5,354 bases of DNA, taken from NCBI GenBank assembly GCA_964612995.1, contig CAZTGE010000213.1, positions 1 through 5,354 on the forward strand, given 5' to 3'. The position numbers and the translations under genes are program-made. This document shows positions 1 to 4,698 of this stretch, piece after piece (within the stretch, counting starts at the first letter, position 1; each line of letters begins with the position of its first letter). The stretch comes from SLQH01 sp964612995 (lineage in GTDB: Bacteria; Planctomycetota; UBA11346). The notes under the pieces are model-generated. The model was not told where the DNA came from. It was given only the letters and a program-made list of their open reading frames with translations, and searched no databases.

Positions 1-2
1 AC

Positions 3-794
3 TTCCTCGCGGACCGGCCGGGGCAGGTGCGCGGCATCCCGGAGATCACCCCGGCGCTGCCGCTCTTCGCCATGCTGCGCGACTACTCCTTGGCGACCTT
101 GGATGCGGCCAAGGCGGCAGCCTACTTCGCCGGTATCCTCTACACCGACGCACCAGCCAATGGTGAGGCGCAGGACATCGAGCCGATGGATGCCATCGAA
201 CTCGAGCGCAACATGTTGATGACCATGCCCGGCGGTTGGAAGCTGGGGCAGGTCAAAGCGGAGCATCCGCAGGCGACCTACGCTGAGTTCAAGCGCGAGA
301 TCCTCAACGAGATCGCCCGTTGCCTGAACATGCCCTTCAACGTCGCGGCCGGCAACAGCAGCGGCTACAACTACGCGTCCGGTCGGCTCGATCACCAGAC
401 CTACTTCAAGGCGATACGCGTGGATCAGGCGCATATCGAGCGCGTGATCCTGGACCGAATCCTCGCCGCCTGGATCCGCGAGGCGGTGCTCGTCGAGGGC
501 TACCTGCCCCAACGGCTCCGCACGATGGCAACCGATTGGTCGCACCAGTGGTTCTGGGATGGGAACGAGCACGTCGATCCGGCCAAGGAGGCGACGGCCC
601 AGGCGACCCGCCTGGCCAGCCACACCACGACCCTGGCGGACGAGTACGCCAAGCGCGGCCAGGACTGGGAAACGCAACTGCGTCAGCGCGCCAAGGAGCG
701 CGATCTGATGCGCGAGTTGGGCCTGACCGAGAGCGAGGCCGTGCCCGCAACGGAACCCGACGAAGCGGAGGCCGAGACCGCAGCCGCCGGCTGA
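3..794 (+). CDS. Phage portal protein, lambda GpB-like family (C-terminal part, 5' end outside window)
   Basis: The frame is open from base 3 to the TGA at 792-794, giving 263 residues without a true start; the GTG at 27 lies inside the conserved block and is not the initiation codon. Visible residues 5-11 read RPGQVRG, followed by a hydrophobic/helical stretch, the typical core of lambda-family portals. A second block around residues 95-140 (FKREILNEIARCLNMPF, then NYASGRLDHQ) matches the family's conserved region. The last ~20 residues are rich in Ala and Glu, a common low-complexity portal tail. In the family, a dodecameric ring of this protein sits at one capsid vertex, is the channel for DNA packaging by terminase and anchors the neck. 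The terminase is expected upstream, outside the window. The gene is followed by the capsid polyprotein gene after a 121-base leader. The family call is by recognition of motifs, not by search. Confidence 0.9.
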   Translation, partial: FLADRPGQVRGIPEITPALPLFAMLRDYSLATLDAAKAAAYFAGILYTDAPANGEAQDIEPMDAIELERNMLMTMPGGWKLGQVKAEHPQATYAEFKREILNEIARCLNMPFNVAAGNSSGYNYASGRLDHQTYFKAIRVDQAHIERVILDRILAAWIREAVLVEGYLPQRLRTMATDWSHQWFWDGNEHVDPAKEATAQATRLASHTTTLADEYAKRGQDWETQLRQRAKERDLMRELGLTESEAVPATEPDEAEAETAAAG

Positions 795-873
795 CTCGGG
801 CACAGCTCGGAGGAAGGCGGACCAACCGCCGCGCCGCCGGGTAGGGAACCAATAGACGCCACCATCGAACACC

Positions 874-897
874 GGCGAGACGGCCACGCCGTCCGCC
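874..897 (+). promoter_or_regulatory. GC-rich hairpin in the capsid gene leader
   Basis: GACGGC at 879-884 and GCCGTC at 888-893 are a perfect 6-bp inverted repeat around a CAC loop. GGCG at 874-877 and CGCC at 894-897 extend it to 10 pairs with one bulged A at 878. The structure ends three bases before the GGAGG at 901-905. It may affect translation or RNA stability of the capsid message, but in GC-rich DNA a chance hairpin is possible. The rest of 795-915 has no ATG, GTG or TTG start with a useful reading frame, and no promoter I can recognise. Confidence 0.4.
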
Positions 898-900
898 ACC

Positions 901-905
901 GGAGG
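901..905 (+). promoter_or_regulatory. Shine-Dalgarno sequence of the capsid polyprotein gene
   Basis: GGAGG lies 10 bases before the ATG at 916. It supports that codon as the start of the 670-residue protein; the conserved protease block begins well downstream, so no upstream extension is needed. Confidence 0.75.
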
Positions 906-915
906 GAAGCCACGC

Positions 916-2928
916 ATGCCCGGAAATCAGCTCCGCTTCATCAGCGCGGTCGGTCCCTGCTCCCCCGTGGAGGCCAGCGAGCACTCGGAGGACGGCGCGG
1001 CCCTGCGCCGGTTCGCCATGACCGCCTACACCGGCGGTCCGATGTCGGTCGCCGGTTGGGAGTATCCGGTGATCGTTGACCTCGCCGGAATGCGGGTCAG
1101 CGCGAAGGCGCGACCAATCCTCAAGGACCACAACCAATCGTTGATCGTCGGCCATACCGACGCCGTTCTGGCCGAGGACGGTCGGCTCAACGTCACCGGC
1201 ATGATCAGCGGCGCGGGGCGCGTCGCGCAGGAAGTGGTCGCCGCCGCCGACAACGGCTTCCCGTGGCAGGCGTCCATCGGCGCCACCGTCCGCAAGGCGG
1301 TGTTCGTTCCGGCTCGGCGTCAGGCCGAGGTCAACGGCCGCACCGTCACCGGCCCCGTCTACATCGCCCGCTCCTCAACGCTCGGGGAGATCAGCTTCGT
1401 CGCCCTGGGCGCGGACGACGACACCGAGGCCCGTCTCGTCGCCCATCACACCCATCAATCCGCCACCATGGAGATCGACCACATGGATTTCGAACAGTGG
1501 GTCGCCGCCCAGGGTTTCACCCTCGCCGACCTCTCCGACGCGCAGGCCGAGGCCATGCGTACCCTTCACGCCAACCTGAACGCCGGGGGCGCCGGCTCCG
1601 AAGCCGATGATGACGACGGTCCCGATCCTGTACTGGATCTCCGTGCCCAGCTCGCCGCCGAGACCACCCGCGTCAACGCCATCCGCGAGGTCTGCGCCGG
1701 TCGTCACGGCGAGATCGAGGCGAAGGCCATCCAGGACGGATGGGATCGGACCAAGACCGAGCTGGAGGTCCTCCGCGCCGAGCGGCCCACCATCAACGCC
1801 AACACCGGCGGCACCGGCCCGCTCGACGCGAAGGTGCTGGAGGCGGCGGTGTACATGAGCGCGGGGCTGGAGCGCCTGGAGCAGGCCTTCGACGAGCGCA
1901 CCCTGGACGCGGCGGACCAGCGATTCCGCAGCCAGCTCGGTCTGCAGCGCCTGCTGCTGGAGGCGGCTCGCGCCAACGGCTACGGCGGCATCGACGTGCG
2001 CGACGACATGCGGGGCGTCCTCAAGGCGGCGTTCAGCAACATGAGTCTGCCGGGCATCTTCTCGAGCGTCGCCAACAAGTTCCTGTTGGAGGGCTTCGAG
2101 GGGGTGGAGAGCGCCTGGCGTTCGATCGCCGCGATCCGCAACGTGCGGGACTTCAAGCAGGTCACCAGCTACCGCCTCACCGGCGGCTTCCAGTACGAGG
2201 AGGTCGGCCCCGATGGTGAGCTGAAGCACGCCGAGGTCGGTGAGGAGGCCTACAGCAACCAGGCCAAGACCTACGGCCGGATGTTCGCCATCACCCGCCA
2301 CGACCTGATCAACGACGACCTCGGCGCCCTCACCGCCGTGCCCCGCCGACTCGGTCGCGGTGGCGCCCTGAAGCTCAACGACGTGTTCTGGCGCACCTTC
2401 CTGAACAACGTCGCCTTCTTCTCGACGGCGAACAAGAACTACATCGACGGCGCCGACAGCGCGCTGACCCTTGATGGGCTCACCCGCGCCGAGACCGCGT
2501 TCCTCGACCTGGTCGATAGCGACGGCAACCCGCTGGCGGTCACCCCGGCCGTGCTGCTGGTGCCCAACGCCCTGTCCACCCTGGCCAGCACGCTCATGCG
2601 CTCGACCGAGATCCGCGAGGACGGCGGTTCGGCGAAGAGCAAGTACCCGATCACCAACCCGCATGCCGGCAAGTATCGCGTGGAGCGGTCGAGCTACCTC
2701 TCCAACGCGCAGATCCCCGGCCACAGCGCGAAGGCGTGGTATCTGCTCGCCAACCCTTCGGACATGCCCGTCATCGAGGTCGCCTTCCTGAATGGCCAGC
2801 AGCGCCCGACCGTGGAAAGCACCGACGCCGACTTCAACACCCTCGGCATCCAGATGCGCGGCTACCACGATTTCGGCGTGGCCCTGCAGGAGCCTCGCGG
2901 CGGTCTGAAGTCCAAGGGCGAGGCCTGA
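916..2928 (+). CDS. Prohead protease - scaffold - major capsid protein fusion (670 aa)
   Basis: One uninterrupted frame carries three parts. Residues ~30-175 look like an HK97-type (S78-like) prohead protease: H72 in a KDHN context (H80 follows in VGHTD), S120 in WQASIGA, and an acidic residue E158 in LGEISFVALGAD, where the family has its third active-site position. Residues ~185-350 form a scaffold/delta-like segment: an acidic linker (four Asp at 231-234), then charged helical sequence likely to form coiled coils. Residues ~360-665 are a major capsid domain resembling the Mu gpT/Phage_capsid_4 group, with blocks such as GVESAWRSIAAIRNVRDFKQ, TYGRMFAITRHDLINDDLG and a C-terminal GIQMRGYHDFGVALQEPRGG. 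The expected role is to assemble the procapsid, digest the scaffold and release mature shell subunits; the cleavage sites cannot be read from sequence. Most phages encode protease and capsid separately, so the fusion is notable, though I believe similar fusions exist. The domain assignment is by motif recognition. Confidence 0.88.
   Translation: MPGNQLRFISAVGPCSPVEASEHSEDGAALRRFAMTAYTGGPMSVAGWEYPVIVDLAGMRVSAKARPILKDHNQSLIVGHTDAVLAEDGRLNVTGMISGAGRVAQEVVAAADNGFPWQASIGATVRKAVFVPARRQAEVNGRTVTGPVYIARSSTLGEISFVALGADDDTEARLVAHHTHQSATMEIDHMDFEQWVAAQGFTLADLSDAQAEAMRTLHANLNAGGAGSEADDDDGPDPVLDLRAQLAAETTRVNAIREVCAGRHGEIEAKAIQDGWDRTKTELEVLRAERPTINANTGGTGPLDAKVLEAAVYMSAGLERLEQAFDERTLDAADQRFRSQLGLQRLLLEAARANGYGGIDVRDDMRGVLKAAFSNMSLPGIFSSVANKFLLEGFEGVESAWRSIAAIRNVRDFKQVTSYRLTGGFQYEEVGPDGELKHAEVGEEAYSNQAKTYGRMFAITRHDLINDDLGALTAVPRRLGRGGALKLNDVFWRTFLNNVAFFSTANKNYIDGADSALTLDGLTRAETAFLDLVDSDGNPLAVTPAVLLVPNALSTLASTLMRSTEIREDGGSAKSKYPITNPHAGKYRVERSSYLSNAQIPGHSAKAWYLLANPSDMPVIEVAFLNGQQRPTVESTDADFNTLGIQMRGYHDFGVALQEPRGGLKSKGEA
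1470..1485 (+). promoter_or_regulatory. Possible internal ribosome binding site and start within the polyprotein gene
   Basis: GGAG at 1470-1473 sits nine bases before an in-frame ATG at 1483 (residue 190). Translation from there would give a 481-residue product beginning MDFEQWVAAQGF, lacking the protease but keeping scaffold and capsid parts. The position, just at the protease-scaffold boundary, recalls the internal start that makes lambda Nu3 inside gene C. The SD is short and could be chance, so this is a hypothesis only. Confidence 0.3.
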
Positions 2929-2949
2929 CTTTCCGCATCGGGGGCTCAC

Positions 2950-2999
2950 GTCACTCCGGGCCCGGGCGACCAGTCGCCATTGTCACGGCCCTCCGTGAC
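2950..2999 (+). promoter_or_regulatory. Cluster of inverted repeats after the capsid gene
   Basis: The 119-base spacer after the capsid stop holds three nested or adjacent dyads: the palindrome CCGGGCCCGG at 2956-2965; GGCGA/TCGCC at 2965-2969 and 2974-2978 with a CCAG loop; and a perfect 7-bp stem GTCACGG/CCGTGAC at 2982-2988 and 2993-2999 with a CCCT loop. GTCAC also occurs at 2950-2954 and could compete for the same partner at 2995-2999, so alternative folds exist. No T-run follows, so this is not a classical intrinsic terminator; it could be a partial attenuator, an RNase processing site or a 3' stabiliser of the capsid message. No gene is visible in the spacer. Confidence 0.45.
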
Positions 3000-3035
3000 T
3001 TCCGCCCCCGCGCCCCCGATCCCACCAACTGATCT

Positions 3036-3040
3036 GGAGG
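3036..3040 (+). promoter_or_regulatory. Shine-Dalgarno sequence of the DUF2190-family gene
   Basis: A full GGAGG lies seven bases before the ATG at 3048, the best-spaced ribosome binding site in the window, in keeping with a protein needed in high copy number. Confidence 0.75.
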
Positions 3041-3047
3041 ACCTTCC

Positions 3048-3380
3048 ATGACCGCGACTTTCATCCACCAGGGCGACGCCATCGACCACGTTCCCGCCAC
3101 CGACCTCGACGCTGGGGCGGTGGTGGTCCAGGGCGCCCTCATCGGCATCACCACCCGCTCCATCCCGGCCGGGCATCTCGGCGCGCTGCAGCTGCGCGGC
3201 GTGTTCGATCTGCCCCGCGTCACCGGCGGCGTGATCGGCGTCGGTTTCCGGCTCTTCTGGGACGAGACCAACCAGCGCGCCACCACCGATGACGACTCCG
3301 GCGCCAACGCCTACCTGGGCAAGGCGGTGCGCGAATCGGGCGACACCGACGCAACCGTTCGCGTTCGCCTGGAGCAGTAG
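3048..3380 (+). CDS. DUF2190-family capsid-associated (probable decoration) protein, 110 aa
   Basis: The short protein opens with TFIHQGDAIDHVPATDLDAG, continues with GALIGITTRSIPAGHLGALQLRGVFDLPR and ends in DATVRVRLEQ. This order (an N-terminal QGD..D motif, alternating short beta strands with Gly-rich turns, a VFDLP motif, a late FWDE segment at ~70-73 and a terminal RVRL) is what I recognise as DUF2190, a small beta-rich family encoded next to the major capsid gene in many phages. Its role in the family is thought to be capsid decoration or attachment of head structures; this is not shown here. The length is usual for the family, and no signal peptide, membrane segment or cysteine is present. 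The strong SD fits structural dosage. The next gene begins four bases after the stop. Confidence 0.82.
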   Translation: MTATFIHQGDAIDHVPATDLDAGAVVVQGALIGITTRSIPAGHLGALQLRGVFDLPRVTGGVIGVGFRLFWDETNQRATTDDDSGANAYLGKAVRESGDTDATVRVRLEQ

Positions 3381-3384
3381 TCCG

Positions 3385-3747
3385 GTGGCCGACCTGCTCG
3401 GCGCCGGCAACGCCTGGCTGGAGAAGATGCGGCGGCGGCATCGGGCGACCCCGGTCGCCTACCGGCAGGGCGACACCACCGCCCCGCTCGATGCCACCAT
3501 CGGCCGCACCATCTTCCGGCTCACGCAACCCATGGCCGGCGTCGAGCGGGTCGAGTCCCGCGACTACTTGATCGCCGCCGATGAGTTCCCGTTCCCTGAA
3601 CCCAAACGCGGCGACCGCATCACCGAGAACGGCTTCATCTACGAGGTCATGGCTCCCGGCGGCGAACCCGCCTGGCGCTGGTCAGACCCGGACCGCCTCG
3701 CCTACCGCATCCACACCAAGCACGTCGGAAAGGAACCGGCCCCATGA
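3385..3747 (+). CDS. Probable head-tail joining / head completion protein, 120 aa (GTG start)
   Basis: I place the start at the GTG at 3385, four bases after the previous stop and ten bases after GGAG at 3371-3374. The open frame extends upstream to an ATG at 3289, but that would overlap the DUF2190 gene by 92 bases and add a Pro/Thr-rich stretch that is plainly its out-of-frame shadow. The protein has an N-terminal amphipathic helix (ADLLGAGNAWLEKMRRRH), a TPVAYRQGD strand, a central IGRTIFRLTQ, then RVESRDYLIAADEF and GDRITENGFIYEVMAPGGEP, ending in RIHTKHVGKE. The beta-rich core with a GDRI...YEV segment resembles short neck proteins annotated as head-tail joining (lambda gpFII-like/Phage_attach) in related clusters. 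The position after capsid and decoration genes agrees. An adaptor or stopper role is inferred from context. Its end overlaps the next gene at ATGA. Confidence 0.65.
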   Translation: MADLLGAGNAWLEKMRRRHRATPVAYRQGDTTAPLDATIGRTIFRLTQPMAGVERVESRDYLIAADEFPFPEPKRGDRITENGFIYEVMAPGGEPAWRWSDPDRLAYRIHTKHVGKEPAP

Positions 3748-4019
3748 TCGAAACCACCGCCAAAGCTGGCATGGCCGTGCTCCTCGCGGCCTCGGTGCCA
3801 CCCGCGCCCGACGTGGGTTTGTGGGCGCAATGGGGCCTCGCCGGCTTGGTCGTCGCCTACACCTTGTGGCGCGACGCCACCCGCGAGCGGCGCATGGCGA
3901 TGGCCAACGAGGCTCAGCAGCGGTGGGTCCGCGACACGCTCCTGCGCGCCCTGGAACGCAACACCGCTGCGCTCGAACGCCTGGCCGAACGCAAGGGAGA
4001 CGATCATGGGTCTGCCTGA
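3744..4019 (+). CDS. Small membrane protein with charged helical tail, 91 aa (possible holin-like, function unknown)
   Basis: The ATG at 3744 overlaps the preceding stop as ATGA, with AGGA at 3731-3734 as ribosome binding site, so translation is probably coupled. Residues 8-18 are hydrophobic (AGMAVLLAASV), followed by a Pro-rich turn (PPAPD). Residues 26-42 (LWAQWGLAGLVVAYTLW) form a clear membrane segment. Then comes a strongly basic stretch (RDATRERR), which by the positive-inside rule would put the tail in the cytoplasm. Residues 51-84 are a helix with Leu/Ala spacing suited to a coiled coil (RDTLLRALERNTAALERLAE). The first hydrophobic segment is short and could be a cleavable signal or a weak second membrane helix. 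Two hydrophobic segments plus a charged tail is the general shape of small holins, but the position among neck genes rather than beside an endolysin argues for caution. I do not recognise the family. The end overlaps the next gene by 14 bases. Confidence 0.75.
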   Translation: MIETTAKAGMAVLLAASVPPAPDVGLWAQWGLAGLVVAYTLWRDATRERRMAMANEAQQRWVRDTLLRALERNTAALERLAERKGDDHGSA

Positions 4020-4431
4020 AGTATCCGCCGCCGTCGCCCAGGTCATCGACGACGCCACGCTGCCGCAGCCGGTCACGGTCGAACGCAGCTGGCTCCCGAT
4101 CCACGACCTGACCGAGCTGGCCGACACCGTGGTCAGCATCATGCCCGCCGGACAGACCACAGAGCCCGCCGGCCGCAGCCGCCGCAAGCGTCAGTACCGG
4201 GTCGAGGTCGGCGTGCAGCGCAAGTTGGCCACCGACGAGGCGACTGAGATCGACGACCTGGTTGCGCTCTCCGACGCGGTGGCGGCGCTCTTCGAACGGC
4301 AGCGCCTGCCCGGCCTCGACACCGTCGTCTGGGCGAAGACCGAACACCAGCCGGTGGTCGCCCTCGAACACCTCAACGAAATGCGCCAGTTCACCGGCGT
4401 GATCCTCCTGACCTTCACGGAGTGGGACTGA
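4006..4431 (+). CDS. Probable neck / tail terminator (tail completion) protein, 141 aa
   Basis: The ATG at 4006 has GGAG at 3996-3999 six bases upstream and lies inside the end of the previous gene, in another frame. The protein starts with a helix (EVSAAVAQVIDDA), then has strands around VTVERSWLPIHDL, a strongly basic loop (RSRRKRQYRVEVGVQRKL), a long helix (EIDDLVALSDAVAALFERQR), and a final strand ending GVILLTFTEWD. An alternating helix/strand fold with a central basic YRVEVGVQRK strand and a C-terminal strand of the type LTFTE is seen in tail terminator and tail completion proteins (gpU-like or HK97 gp10-neighbour families), and the place after a head-tail joining gene fits. Such proteins cap the tail tube and join it to the head. 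The fold-level argument is inference; no family signature is decisive, and another neck protein is possible. Confidence 0.6.
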   Translation: MGLPEVSAAVAQVIDDATLPQPVTVERSWLPIHDLTELADTVVSIMPAGQTTEPAGRSRRKRQYRVEVGVQRKLATDEATEIDDLVALSDAVAALFERQRLPGLDTVVWAKTEHQPVVALEHLNEMRQFTGVILLTFTEWD

Positions 4432-4434
4432 ACC

Positions 4435-4698
4435 ATGGCCAACAACGTCATCATGCGCGCCCTGACCCTGGGCACCGAATTCCAGCCGCTCTCTGAGAAG
4501 GATGTGGAGGTCGCCACCATCGACCTCTCCGCACCGCCCAGCAACGCGGCTCCGGTCCTGTTCCTCGGTGACGACGGCAACGAAGTGCCGTGGATCCCCG
4601 GCGAATACCACACCCTGGTGCGCGTGAATCTGGCCGAGATCCAGGTGAAGGCCCAGAACGCTGGCGATCTGGTCACCATCGTCGGGGGCACCTGGTAA
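4435..4698 (+). CDS. Small beta-rich protein of unknown function, 87 aa
   Basis: The ATG at 4435 follows the previous stop by three bases. The only SD-like element is GGAG at 4419-4422, 12 bases upstream, so initiation probably depends on coupling to the upstream gene. The sequence alternates short strands and turns: NVIMRALTLGTEFQPLS, VEVATIDLSAPPSNAAPVLFLGDDGNEVPWIPGEYHTLVRVNLAEIQVKA (given here only in order, as consecutive segments around residues 23-72), and a C-terminal DLVTIVGGTW. The acidic turn GDDGNEVPWIPGEYH near residues 45-59 is the most distinctive motif. There is no signal peptide, membrane helix or cysteine. The composition suggests a compact beta sandwich. I do not recognise the family. 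The stop overlaps the start of the fiber-like gene (TAATG), so the two products may work together, for example as a base or adaptor for the fiber; this is inference from position only. Confidence 0.75.
   Translation: MANNVIMRALTLGTEFQPLSEKDVEVATIDLSAPPSNAAPVLFLGDDGNEVPWIPGEYHTLVRVNLAEIQVKAQNAGDLVTIVGGTW

Noticed and set aside
781..793. Inverted repeat CAGCCG/CGGCTG at the end of the portal gene as a terminator
   Set aside because: The arms are separated by one base, so only a 4-bp stem can form; it lies within codons for Ala-rich residues and no T-run follows.
406..1155. Overlapping - strand open frame of 249 codons and + strand frame at 320-844
   Set aside because: Both are Arg/Pro/Gly-rich out-of-frame readings of the portal and capsid genes. 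The + frame ends in the leader and has no ribosome site.
1375..2949. Open frame of 524 codons on the - strand opposite the capsid gene
   Set aside because: It is antisense to a well-recognised capsid polyprotein, has a Val/Gly/Ala/Arg-rich composition typical of GC-rich shadow frames and shows no family motif.
3289..3384. Upstream extension of the head-tail joining protein to ATG 3289
   Set aside because: It would overlap most of the last third of the DUF2190 gene and add a Pro/Thr-rich out-of-frame segment; the GTG at 3385 with GGAG at 3371-3374 fits the tight gene packing.
3682..4611. Open frame of 309 codons on the - strand
   Set aside because: It is antisense to the coupled neck genes, with Arg/Gly-rich low-complexity stretches; a shadow of GC-rich coding DNA.
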